Shown: in pieces, positions 35,473 to 47,420 of the stretch
How positions within the stretch are numbered: the stretch's first letter is position 1
How the letters are laid out: every line of letters starts with the position of its first letter
From: Lutjanus erythropterus
Taxonomy: Eukaryota; Chordata; Actinopteri; Lutjaniformes; Lutjanidae
Assembly: GCA_020091685.1 (NCBI GenBank)
Contig: CM034613.1
Coordinates: 5,511,525 to 5,575,524 of the forward strand
Length of the DNA stretch: 64,000 nucleotides
Direction: 5' to 3'
Notes under the pieces: generated by a model
Told to the model about the DNA's origin: nothing
The model's input: only the letters and a program-made list of their open reading frames with translations
Databases searched by the model: none
Made by a program: the position numbers and the translations under genes

Positions 35473-35685
35473 CTAATACAGGCTAACTTCAATTATTATG
35501 ATCAAACTCTTGCTGATGACAGTCGGGAGAAGAACAAAGACATCATCGAGACAAGCCTTCAGTGCCGTTCTTTGCTCGTCTTTCAATGAAGAAATATCCC
35601 CCAGTTCTGACATAACTGATGCCATCACAGTATCTGTGCTACCCTCTTCAGGAGCCATTGTTTGTTTGAGACAAGTCTCTTCCAT
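35473..35685 (-). pseudogene. RecQ-like helicase fragment (N-terminal ATPase part)
   Basis: The 70-residue minus-strand frame contains a stretch resembling the start of the helicase domain in fish RecQ-like ATP-dependent DNA helicases. LKDEQRTAL (residues 34-42) fits the motif 0 region, and DVFVLLPT..SKSLI (residues 48-62) fits the Walker A region, which in active enzymes reads LPTGxGKS. Here both glycines are replaced (Val56 and Ser58), while Lys59 and Ser60 remain. The homology stops soon after (LIIIIEVSLY). No further helicase motifs appear downstream, no introns or flanking exons were seen, and the context is repeat-rich. It is most likely a decayed fragment, perhaps carried by a mobile element. 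Attribution is from memory of the family. Confidence 0.45.
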
Positions 35686-38600
35686 TGATGCTCCTTGCTG
35701 TCATCTCACCTAAATCTACATTGCATAGGTGCCAGTAGCCCCTTGCAGGATGCTGTCTGGCTGTACCTCTTTTGGTGCAGATAACTTGAAGCCTGGCAAG
35801 ATGGATTCTCACGTGATCTCTTGCAAATCCAGCTGCCTTGCAAGGTTAGTTTTTGTTAAGGTATGAAGGAAAATCTAAATTCCACTTGTTGCAGTAACAA
35901 TTCTAGGGCTGCATGTGTGTGCAAATGTGTTACACACCCTTCAGTATGCATCTTTAAAAGCTGCCTTTATCTTTCTTCTTTATTCACACAATCTCTGGTG
36001 AAAGGTAGTTTGCTCCGGCACACTGCACACCGAGCAGTTGAACTCCTAAGGAAAATATACATGATATTTCACATCCTATTTTTACATCTGTCATGTTCTG
36101 AGAAGTGAATGAAAACAACATGAATGTAGAAACAACTTCAAAATGCAAAACAATCTATCACAAGCCCCGAGAAGGGTTATGCAGTGTACCACATGTCATA
36201 AGTAATTGACATCCCTTCAAAGTGACGTAACGGAGCAAGGTGTCATGTATTTGACAAATTCACATTGCCTCCGCTCCTTCATTCTAACATCTCTTCCTGC
36301 TGTCGTTAAGATGGAGGAGCTCAAGACAGAGAGTGAGGGCACATGATAAATATATTGTGCTTTTATGTCTGTTTTCACAGCTTCACTCTCCAACTCACTT
36401 TCTTTTTGCTCTCCTTCACATCTCTATTTCATCACTGCCAGTCTTTACCTTTCTCAGCCTCCATTACATTTGCTTTCTCTCATTCAGCCTCAATCTGCTT
36501 CCTCTTTGTACTATCGCTACGACTCCCCCCTTCCTCTTCTGCTCTTTGACATTTTTCCCAAGCAGTGGTCTGAGGCCAGCTGTTGCTGTCTGATTTGAGC
36601 TGTTTCAAGTGTTCTCACAACAACAAGGAGAGATAGTGATGGTCTTGGCAGGGTGTGTGCGCACTAACAGCCGAGGGATGCGGATCACAGAGCAGAGGGT
36701 GAGGAAACGTCGGAGGCTAGCAGAAATATATATTTTATATCTGCTTTGCAAATAGAAAAACTCAAGCTGGAGTACAGAAGAGCAACCAATTTTGCTTTAA
36801 ATCAGAGTTTGTGTGTGCTCTGTTTGTCCTAATTAATTTCAAGAAGCAAGTTTGGTCGCTGGTGGGCAGGCTTGTTGGTGCACATGAGGTGATCAATTAA
36901 AAAGAGAAAAAACATTTTCACAAACAGCAACTAATGAGGGGAATGGAGAGAAAGCCTGAGAGGACACCAAAATGGGCGAGTTTGCTGTATTGTTTTGTCA
37001 CAGTTACCATCAATCCACTATGCAGGTCAAAATCTGACATCTTCAAAGTCTCTTTGTAAGTCCTCTCAGTGATTAAGACTTCGATACTTGCAAAAAATCT
37101 TAATGTTCTTCTCTTAATGTTGCCATGAAACGACTAGTGGAGTACTTATTGGTTGTGTTTCATGTAAAACAGGCAGCTAGGGAAGAATTTGTTGCAGACT
37201 TTGATTGCTGTCAGAGGATAATAGTGTCATGTAGCTAAAGCGGTCCACCGATTTAACATTTGGAAGAAAGAGCAGCCCTAATAGCTCACTCATCCTGGAC
37301 TGAGTTCCAAGTGAACATGGCCAGACTGGGACCAAAACAGCCTTCCAGACCAATGTATGCTAGTGTAATGACAAGGTATAGGCTACGATACCAAGGTGGT
37401 TTTGTTGCGGGGTTTGGCTGCAAGCATCCTGGGGCTGAGTCATGGCTTACCTAACTTATTTTAGCAACAAATTAAGTCATGTTTCCACCAGAAAACTCCG
37501 TAAACAATCTCTGCACCGTATTTCCTATCAGTCTCAGAGGCTTTGTTCATCCCAGTGACCAGTCGAGTTGACTGAGAAGCTCCTGATCCCAGTTCTGTTA
37601 CCTGCTAATGGCAGCTAACAGTTAGTTAGATACTTTAGCAACCTAAAGCTATCTGTCCCTCAGGAAAGCCTGTACTTAAATAACCAAGAATTGAAGCTGA
37701 GCAGCTAGAAGACATCCGAGGGGACACAAAAAAGCATTTTCTCCATAAAATATGATCCGTTTTCACTGTAATCAGTGAATACATATATAGAGCGGTGCTT
37801 TTATACAGTGAGGTCTGGCCCTCAGAAACACTCTAGCCTGCTCTCATGAACAAATATATTCTCCTCCCATGCTCCACTGCACCATAAGCAAGAAAGTGTA
37901 TCACTGGTTGCACATTTCGTGTATGAGTGCAGTATGTGTCATTAACAGTTTTGCAGGTGTTTCATTGTTTTCCAGGAAAGCTCTATTCCCAAGACTATCT
38001 ACAAAACAACTTTTTGTCATTGGTGGGGCAGATATTGGTGTATAGGTGAGGTACAGTGCAATACATGTGTGCTAAAAACACTTAAACATTAATTTTGACC
38101 TCATGGGAACTTAAAACTGACACTTCAGGTCACCAAAGTACACAGTGTCTGGGTACAGCCTCAAGAATTCAAAAGACTTCTTAAAATATACATTAAGAGA
38201 GTCTTCTGAGGGTTTCCTTAAATCATAGATGTGCTCTCTAGAGTTTCATGACTGATTTGAAGTTCAAATATTGGTAAGTATGATATTATCTGTTAATATA
38301 CAGTTGTACACTGTTAGCAGAGGTTTTGTTCTCAGGTGTTCCCTGCATTGTATGAATCATGCATAAAGGAATCACCACAGTGATAGTGACGGTGAAAGCC
38401 CGGATACAGAATTTGTAATGCAGTAGAGGTAAATAAACAACCTAACAGCATAACTCATTTTAGCTCTCAGTACCCAAGGCTCTCCGGTCAGTTTAAGGTC
38501 AAGTGTGGTGAAACCAAACTCAATCTCAAACTTTCTCAACCAATCAAAACAAAGTTTTCCACCCCGAGCCATTTCACCTTAAACAGATAAGAAGTCCATA

Positions 38601-38990
38601 AACGATGATTCCCCTGACACAAACCCATCCGGCAGAAAGATGGATAGTGCGACTAGTTCCAAAAGGAACTCTAATTTTCTCCTTTAGATCAGTCTGGGCA
38701 TTCTTGGCACATCTTTTCTAATTTCTCAACCTTGTCTGCCCACGTACCCACCCACTCGCTCACAGGGGTGCAGGTCCCAGCAGTGAAGAGGGAAATAGCT
38801 CAATGCTAACACACTCATTGTTCCTTTTCATTATTCATGGAGGCTAATGGAGGTTTGGATAGCAACCACCGGCAGACATACTCAGGAAAAATGGGGCTGA
38901 GAGCGGGACGAGTGTTTTGTCTCACCTCTGTTTTGTCTATTGCCCTCTCTTCCTCTTTCTCTCTCTGCTCTCAGTCTGCCTGTGTTGCTG
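35686..38990. other. non-coding stretch, nothing recognised
   Basis: About 3.3 kb without a recognisable gene. A CT-rich region lies at about 36370-36550, where three overlapping plus-strand frames of 68-86 codons are by-products of the composition. Confidence 0.5.
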
Positions 38991-39400
38991 ACGCAGGGCT
39001 TTAACAGGGTTTCAATGAGTAAGATCTCTCAGGCTGCTGCGTGAGTAATGGGACACTGAAAGCGTCTGGAATAAATAAAGGGGACGACCGGAACAGCCCT
39101 TCCCGCCCCAACTCATCCTCCACCTCACCTGCTCCCTTCTCCTCTCATTGCAATTCAAATGCTGCAGGTTGCGAGGGGATCAAAATACTCTTCCTGAATT
39201 ATAATAAGGCTTCCTGGAAAATAGCTTTTTTCAGGGACAATCTCTCTCTTTTTCAAGATCTATCTGCCATTTGCAAAGATTAAAGTTTTTATTTTCTCTT
39301 TATAAGTCCCTCGACTCGAACTTGATCTTAGTGGCAACTCTGTGCCCGGGCTTCTCTAGAGCGAGTGCTGACTGCTTTCTATCCATTCCCTACATTAGGT
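38991..39400. promoter_or_regulatory. candidate conserved non-coding element
   Basis: A repeat-free block with balanced composition and AT cores (TGAATTATAATAAGG, CATTTGCAAAGATTAAAG). It has the texture of a conserved element and no coding signal. Evidence is impressionistic. Confidence 0.15.
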
Positions 39401-40639
39401 AGAAGAAAAAAAAAATCTGACTAAGCAGATACTTTCTCTGCATGAATTATTCAACACCGAGGAGAATGCTCTGATTCGCAGTCATAATGGGAGGTCCTGA
39501 AATGGCGCGCTGTCCTGCAACCCCTCATATATATTTCAGACCTTGGCAGAGCCTCTGTCATGCAAGAAGCAGAAAGCCTGCCACTGTGGGGGAAACCTGC
39601 AGCAATGGAAAATGACTGGTTTTGGGTACAGGCTAAGATGCCCTTTCCTCTCCTTGGCTGGAAAGTCAATTTACTGTATATCTTTGCCACTCAGCATGTT
39701 CGCTTACACAAATGCCAACGCCAAGACAGCATACAAGCTAAATGAAAATGATCTTTCTTGGAGGAAAGCCACCTTTTAAAATATAGAAGAGCCTGTATCT
39801 AATGTAATAGTAACATAAGATTGAAGGATCTGCAGGGGTATTTTTCCCATCAGCTGTCATTAGATGTGACATGTTACCACTTCCTGGAATATAACATATG
39901 TGAGCTAAAAAAAAAAGCAATGTTTTTTTTTCATTCTATTAGGGAAGAAAAAGACAGCCTTTCAGACACTTTTAAAGATGTAGCTGTGCACCATCATTTC
40001 CGCTTCCAACTTGCCATTACTATTGGCAGAGTGATACATCACATCACAGTGCCTTTGGATACCTCCTTCTCTTTTCCACCCACACTCCAATACTCTCGTT
40101 TTGCAACCTATTAAATTGGCCCTGTTAGTGTTTTCCCTCTTCTCTTTCATTGCGACCAAAGACAGGATAGTCAGTCACAGCGCGGCTTTGGCTCTGATGA
40201 GGACTATCCGACTCTGAGAACACGGTGTTGTCTCGGTCTAACAGGCCTTCCTCCTCCGGTGTAGTGCTGCTTGCTGACACTCTGGCTCAGATAATTGCCG
40301 TCTGGATTCGCCCAACTCAGCAGATTCCTCTGAGTCATAATGAGGAGAAAGTTGTGTGTTTGTGCACGTGTGTCTGTGTGTGTGAGTGTCAGGTAGACAA
40401 GTTGGCTGTAAAGTAGGCATGAGAAGAGGGACACAAGCAGAAGTACAGAGCCCCAAAGCTGATCAAAGTATTTGCTGCGAATGCTAAGGAAACATAAAGG
40501 ACTATACGCTACTGTTACTGGACTAATTACCTGCAAGACAGCATGAGATTTTAACTGAGGTGGAGAGTTTAGTATAACTTTCAATATAAAGGAAATTTCA
40601 AAATATTCCTTCTATACAAATACATTTAGCCTTTAGTCT
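39401..40639. other. non-coding stretch, nothing recognised
   Basis: No gene recognised. A short TG-rich piece lies at about 40354-40390. Confidence 0.45.
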
Positions 40640-41450
40640 GATCTGTAAAGGCTAAGGCTGAAATAGCTACCTAGCAGCCACTGTTGCTGTATTATGTATA
40701 TAGTGAATGCAAAAAGCACGTGTGAACCAACCATGACATTATCCAATGGGTTTGTGGGCTATCATTTTGAAACATCGAGTTTTGCATTATAGGGATCTTA
40801 TTTCATTAGCAGGAGCACGCACAGTACCACCCAGGGCGTGGAGCTGGAGGGTGACGTACTGTTTGGCATTGGCTCATCCACCCAGCAGGAAATAATAGCG
40901 GCCTGCCAGGCCACAAAGTTTCTCGTATTACAATAAAACAGTACACTAAAATATGTTCCTGAAAACACTTGAGGCAAAGAATAGGCAATGTAGTAGCAGA
41001 ATATTGATCCCTATTTGATAAACACTTTGATCTGAGTTTCATAATGTCACCTTTGGAAACCAGACCATACCTAATCACAGTCTTTCTCATATTACAGCTA
41101 AACAGTACACCAAAGTATGCTTCTAACAACATTTTTGTTGAGAAAATGGTAAATGCAGTAGCAGAACCATATTAATCAATATTTAATTGGCACCATTTTG
41201 ACAGTTTGATCTGAGTTTTATGGGCCCTGTGTGTTTCACTTGACAGACTCGGTGAGAATGACTTTTCAATCACATGATAGCTTCCCCCTAAAGCAACTAG
41301 AACTTAGTGATTGAAACCAACAAGTTAGGAAAATGTTATAAATCAAGTGGAAAGTAGGGTAATTTTGCCATAAGGGTACATAAAATGAGACTTTATTTTG
41401 CAGGCAGTGGACTTTCCCCCTGCTGGTCATTAGGAAAACAAAAACTTAGG
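40640..41450. repeat. dispersed fish repeat with internal tandem duplication
   Basis: Phrases such as TGTGGGCTATCATTTTGAAA, CAGCAGGAAATAATAGCGGC, GCCTGCCAGGCCACAAAG and CCCCTGCTGGTCATTAG occur in the order I recall from a dispersed percomorph repeat. Inside it a unit is duplicated in tandem: 40917-41047 and 41079-41225, offset about 162 bp. Both contain TATTACA, AACAGTACAC, AATATGTTCCTG/AGTATGCTTCTA, GTAGCAGAA and TTTGATCTGAGTTT. Class and outer ends are unknown. The 108-codon minus-strand frame reflects the duplication and is not a gene. Confidence 0.5.
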
Positions 41451-43114
41451 GATTGACTCTCAATAGTGACTACTAAAACCCTAATTTTGACTTAATTTTG
41501 AATTTCAAATTCAATTAGATAACAATTAATACAAAATTAATTTAGTTTAATTTTTTGTCTTAGTTTAAATTCTTGTTGACCTATTGAATAGAATAGTAAA
41601 ATAGAATAGAAAATAGAATAGTAAAGAAATTAGCTATCAATAATGCACGATTCATCATTTTAGGCTGTACCAAATGCATTTCTGTTACTGGAATCAGTCT
41701 CAGAACAAACCAATTTGAAATCCTAGAAAGTTAACAAACCAATAAAACTCCTGGACACAGATATTACAGACAGATGTCACAGACAGAACCTCTGAAGGAG
41801 ACAGTATAAATTAACTGTAACACTGCGACCTCACCTTGTCCCTGGCCTACTTTGTAATTCCCCTCTCTACCCTGTCCTGTCTCTCCATTTGAACACTCTC
41901 ATTCCTGTGTATCCATTAGTCCAAAGCTTTATATGGGCTTGGCTAATGGGGGCCTGATTAATGGTGAGGACTCGGCTCAAAGCCATTAGCTTCCTGACTC
42001 CCGCAGGACACAGTTGAGGGATGGAGAGTATAAGGAAGGGGAAGTAGATAGGCAGAAGGAGGGAAGTTTAGGGCGAGGCTGGGATACATCAGGGCAGTGT
42101 AAGGAGGATGGAGACCTTTACTCTGTTATGGAAAAGTCACAGTCACCATGGCTGAATCTATCAGGTATCAAATTATCTCTAACAGGCACAAACTGTAGCT
42201 GGAGCCTTCCGGCCCCACACGACCCCACAAGACTAATTCCTCTGCCAAAGAAGTTCACTTTCAATCCTCTCCAGCTTAATATCATGAGATGATTTGGGAA
42301 ATTTTAAATGAAAGCTCTATTAAGAATTCAAAGTACTTAAGATAGTGCTTTAGCCCAACCACTGTCAGACGTCACAACCAAATTGATCAAAATCATATTT
42401 GAAATACTCAGAGGTAAGCAACAGTTAGAAAATAACTAGTCAGCAACAGTTACAGAACATATCTGCTATGCTCGTGGATTGACACAGATTCATTTTGATG
42501 CCTACCCCCAGGCCTAACAGATGCCTCTCTAGCTTCTGCAGATGCTCTCATCAGATCAAGTTGTTTCTGTTTTTTTTGACATCGCTCTTTATGCACTTCC
42601 CTTTTATGAGATCCATCAGTTAATGAGCGCGGCGGAAAGGTTCATCCCTCCAAACTGCGCTCCGCCCAGGGCACACTGAGCTGTCCTGCTGCGTTACAAG
42701 ACCATTCATGGCGCACACAAAAGCCATTAAAGTGATTTAACACTATCACAGGGCCACAAGAGTGTGACTAAGAAACATGCAACAACTACAAAGCGAAGCA
42801 CGGGGGGTAGATTGGAACAGAGGAGATATATTGAAGCAGGAAGGCATCCAGAGTGAGAGGGATTTCAAAGGCTATTCCTCAGATGAGATATAGTGTATTG
42901 TATCGCATGCAGTCCTTTAAATTAAGCTTCAAAATGGTTACATAATTTTCCACCACTTACCGAGTCCCTTTGATTATGGCTCACTTTGCACTGTATATAA
43001 TGCAAAGACTGCACCCCCCCATACACAAAAGGATTATGACGTCTAAGTGTTGCCAATTTGAGAAAGTCAGTCAACCCAGTTGTGTTTGCAAGGAAGTAAA
43101 AAGCTCTACTGTCT
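41451..43114. other. non-coding stretch with TAGAA-rich tract
   Basis: No gene recognised. A low-complexity (TAGAATAG)n-like tract lies at about 41587-41630. The block 42600-42740 is GC-richer and repeat-free, but shows no coding signal. Confidence 0.5.
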
Positions 43115-43142
43115 GCTACCACTCCTGGGTAAGAGTGGTAGC
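43115..43142. repeat. perfect 10-bp inverted repeat (hairpin)
   Basis: GCTACCACTC (43115-43124) and its exact complement GAGTGGTAGC (43133-43142) are separated by an 8-base loop; an extra T-A pair (43114/43143) extends the stem to 11. It is too short for a microRNA precursor, and the flanks do not pair. It may be chance. Confidence 0.8.
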
Positions 43143-44043
43143 AATTGCAGCGCCACTCCATCACTTCCAATGACAGGAAAGGCACTGACATTGATTGAGG
43201 GGCTATTACAGTGTAAAGTTGTATCCTATTGTCCATCTCACATATGAACCTACTATTGACAAAAAAACATGAAATGCCCTCCCTATCCCTGTCAGAGTTG
43301 CACAGAACAACGGCTGATCAGGACACGCTTCTCCACACTTGGGACCAGCATCCTTCTTTTTTTCTGGAGGTGAGGGCAGGTTGCGCTGATACCTTTTTGC
43401 ATTCAGTTCCTGCGCTGTGTTTGTTTTGTCATAATTCATGCTTTGGAACAGATTAGAGTGCACCTGCGAAATCATGAAAGCCATTCAACAGAAAGTGAGA
43501 CAGACAGGAGCACGCAGATTATACAGGGGAGGGTATGGACAAGCCAAGGAGAGGCTGGGGATATAAAACGACGGATGGAAAAATAAAAAGAATATAAAAC
43601 AATATTTAATACTGGTTATAACGGCAGGCACTGCACGGTTAACATTTTTATTGGAGGCACGGGCCCACTGATATTATGGTGCTCACTTTTAGAGAGCTCT
43701 GCAGGATGTTGAATGAATGTGAACTGAGGGTGGGGACGATCCATCAATTTATTCTGTTCATTTGCACAACAAATCTCATTTCACATGTCTGTAAACCATC
43801 TAAACAAAAGGAGAGGGGACAGTCCATGTGATGCCAAGTGACAAAATAAAAAAACAAAAAAAAACAAAGCTTCAGCATGGGCGGGGATACTTCTGGTTAA
43901 TTATTTAGATTAAAACATAAAAGGATTCAGCGAAGCAGTAGCTGGTGGAGACAGATGGGAATATGTGGGTGTCCAAACCATACAAGAGAACCAAAATCTA
44001 CTGGGGGGAGAACACGTTTTTGCAAAGGAGTTAACTGTTAGTA
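43143..44043. other. non-coding stretch, nothing recognised
   Basis: No gene or repeat terminus recognised. Confidence 0.4.
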
Positions 44044-44490
44044 CAAACCCAATTCCAACAAACGTAGGACGCTGTCAAGTGTCAAGTACAAATACTATTT
44101 AATGTTCAAACTGATGATCTTTTTTCTTTTTGTAAATATACACTCATTCTGAATGATTTTTGATGGCTAAAACATGTCAGAAATTGTATTGTATTGTATT
44201 ATGTCAAACTGGGTAAGCATCTGGGAACTGTGGAAGTTTTGAACAGTGATATATGACTTCAGGTGCTCAACAGTCCAGGGTCTCTGTTGCTGCATAATCC
44301 ACCAAACATTTTCAAAAGGAGACAGGTTTGGACTGCAGACAGGTCATCTAGTACCCAAACTCTTTTATCACACTGTTGTAACGTGCAGAATGTGGCTTGG
44401 TATTGTCTTGCTGAAGTAAGCAGGGACATCTCTGAAGAAGATGGCACCTGGATGGCAGCATATGATGCTCCAAAACCTTTGCTTGCAAAA
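44044..44490 (-). mobile_element. Tc1-type (DD34E) remnant, copy 2, minus strand
   Basis: It starts just inside a TA (44042-44043) with CAAACCCAATTCCAAC, the worn terminal inverted repeat of the same family as copies 1, 3 and 4. Read on the minus strand, it covers the 3' end of the transposase gene up to the region of the second catalytic Asp. Examples on the plus strand are CTAGTACCCAAACTCTTTTA, GTGCAGAATGTGGCTTGG and GATGGCAGCATATGATGCTC. Coding sequence is shifted between frames. The far half of the element is missing beyond about 44490. Confidence 0.8.
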
Positions 44491-45674
44491 GTCAGTAAAA
44501 CAAATTGTGTGCACACCAAAGAATAGAAAACCAGTTCAGTGCTATTTGTTTGGGTGTTTTCTTTGAGATGAAAACTGCAGATACTGATAGAATAAAATCA
44601 CTGAAATAAACTACACTGCCACACAAAAAATGTCTTTCACTGATATAATTTGTGAAGTAAGTAAACATTGTACTATAATGGGCTGAGACGAGAAAATGTG
44701 GGGTTCTAGCAATTCCTCCTTCTCTCATAATGTCTTCATACATAGAGGTTCAACTCTTGCTTTCTACCTCCTGAACACTCAGCTGTCTAATCAGAACTAA
44801 TTGGACCACCCTTTCTGTGCTTCTGACATTTGTGCAGAGTGACAGCTTCGCTTGTTTCTCTCTCTGACCTTTCCCCATTTGTAACTTCAGCCGCGGCGTA
44901 GATCCATCTTTCCTTCTCACCACCATTCCTACAGGTTCATTATAATGTCTATGAGTGCCGACAAAGCAACTGCGCAGGATGAGGGGCAGGTCGCCAAACT
45001 TTACAGACAAGATGAATGTCAGAGTCCGCCCGCATGCCGACTAGCTGCGTTGTTCCACTTTACTGTTCTCTAAAAACGCCCCGAGTCTCCAGATAGAATG
45101 GCTCTCTGATTAGGTCATGATGAACACAACCCAGAAAACATTTAATCAATAAACAGATGATGCAGTGACATCCTGAACCCGTGCTGAAAACCCGCTCTTC
45201 ATTGAAACCCCACTAGAGACAATGCTCTCATCCTCCCTCCATACTGTATTACAGACAACATTTGTGCTGTGATGGCATTGTCCCTTCACGAGCTCCGCTG
45301 GGTTTCCAAAGAACAAACAGAGCTTTACACAGAGATAATGTTTTTGGTAATTTGAAGCAATCACTTGTGTGAAATGAGTTTCAATAGGGTTTTGATTGCG
45401 CTATCTATCTCAACAGGTCAGTCATTTACCTACTTGAATAGCGAGCTGGAGGAGAGGGACACGTGCATTCACAGTAAATAGCCTTCCAGCAGTTAAGGGG
45501 GCATAATCAATTCTCTATCAAACACCTTGTTGGTTGTATAAACTGAGTGCACTATATTGACTCTTAACAGTTTTTCTGTTAATCATCATAATCACTGCAC
45601 AGACTGAGTCAGACGAAATCTAACTGCAGGAACCTGTGGAGGGCTTTTACTGTATATATGCTTAATATGCAAGG
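44491..45674. other. non-coding stretch, nothing recognised
   Basis: No gene recognised and no further part of the Tc1 element found. Confidence 0.45.
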
Positions 45675-45817
45675 CAGGGATGGACAATAAGACCACTGAA
45701 AAAAGCAGCTAAAAACATCAATGAAATAATCTATAGAATAAATAAATGAAATTAATATTTATATTGTTGGTTGAAAATTGTAATTGCAATGCATTTTTTG
45801 CTCTGGCCCATCCCTAT
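45675..45817. mobile_element. small MITE with short inverted ends
   Basis: The left end CAGGGATGGACAA and the inverted right end TAGGGATGGGCCA match at most positions. The flanks on both sides share ATGCA (45667-45671 and 45818-45822). The interior TATTTATATTGTTGGTTG and AATTGTAATTGCAATGCA, with the TTTTTTGCTCTGGCCCA end, resembles a common fish MITE of the GGGCTGGGCGATA type. It is 143 bp and non-coding. Confidence 0.5.
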
Positions 45818-47420
45818 ATGCACATGAATGGTCTTTTATACCTCATTTTGTAATTATCTGTTGTCTAGATTTCTTTTAAACAAATATTTGTGTTACTGTA
45901 GCACTTGAAAGTCCCTTTCAGGAAACAACTAAGCCAAGACAAAGTATGTTACTGTAGTTTTGTGTGGTTTCATGTCAGGGTTGGCTGGCAATCATCAACC
46001 ATTCAGTCCTCTACCATTGTAACACTGTAATTTAAAAGCCCTCTGTGTGTCAAGTAGTGTGTCACCTCAGAGTTGCCATAGAGTTCCATTATTAACATGC
46101 AGGAGAGAAAATAAAAATAGTCTATTGCCACTGTTCATTATGTCTCCATGTTGTGTTTATTATTTTCTTTTTCAGCACAACTAAGTTACAGAGATGTGGT
46201 GCTGAGATGAAGACCCTTTAAGACCCAGCGATGATATCATCGTCCATCCTGATATTTCATTATGAACATTGTCATATGCCAATTTGTTAGTTTCATGTCT
46301 TCTGCGTCAGGTAAAACTTCAGTCATCTGTGTTCAGATATCACAATATAAAAGTTGACTCACTGCTGCAGACATTTTTTATTTTTTAAGCTGGGTCTCAT
46401 TCTTCAGAGAAACCAGGTGAGACAACAAATTTGGGCTAGAAAATAGTGCTTTAAACCTTGCTGGTGCTCCATATCAAGTCTTGTTTATGGGCCAGGCGTA
46501 GGCTGCAGTGCACCACAAAATACTAATTATTTCTACAACAAGGTCCTCACGGTTTTATGTTACATTAAGTCAAATACAAAGTGACCCTTTGTCACATGAA
46601 TCATGAAGAGAAATAAACAGTACAAATACATTTTAGTCATTTAGCAGCAACTATAAATGTTCATCCTTTAGTCCTTTAGCAGCTACTGTACAAATCATTC
46701 CAAAAAATTAAATGCTTGTTGTGATTTTTTTTTTAAATAAATAAGTAAAATGGACAAGTGAAGGATGGGGAAAAGACAAAGAAATTGAGAGTAAATTAAG
46801 AGAATGAGCGAGAAAAAAACAAAAACTTTAGTGTCCTCTTTGGACGCAAATCAGCCTTTACTGCGCAGTTGATCGCTTCCCTGTTCCTTTTTTTATTTCA
46901 TGTTGTAAAAGAGAACAACACATCAGCTCAAAACGCCAATATTGACCAATTAGGTAATCTGAAAGGGCTTTTTGAAATGCATGAAGTCAATCAAGTCGGT
47001 CGTATGAGGAGCTTACTTGGCTCTCATGTTTTTCTGTGTACATAGAGTGAGTACACACTACACACTGTACCATTTTGTATCTCTAAATTCAGGCCAGTCT
47101 TGCATGTGCTTTTTGATTCCAAAGAAAACCAGATTACTGTTGCTGTGTCTGGCAGACACTCTGTTTTAGTTTGCCTTTGGGCCTCTAACACAGACCCAGT
47201 GACTGTTTGTCTACAGCTCTTTGAGAAAGACTGTCGGCTGTGTCTATATTGTATGTATGCATATTTGTGAATGTGCATTCATGCATTGTATATGTGGTAG
47301 GTGGTAAGTGAAACATATGCCACACCAGAGTGCCCAGTGTAAGGTTTGGAGGTTGCAATGCTATGAATTTGTGTTTCTTTACATTTCATGCCAGCTTATG
47401 TGCTGTGGAATTTTGAAATA
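45818..47420. other. non-coding stretch, nothing recognised
   Basis: No gene recognised. A short near-duplicate of TTTAGTCATTTAGCAGC and TTTAGTCCTTTAGCAGC lies at about 46633-46683. Confidence 0.45.

Noticed and set aside
36333-36598. Three overlapping Leu/Ser/Phe-rich frames
   Set aside because: CT-rich low-complexity sequence stays open in all three frames and gives membrane-like peptides by chance.
42922-43236. 104-codon minus-strand frame
   Set aside because: No recognisable domain, and a plus-strand frame overlaps it. Contains the hairpin at 43115.
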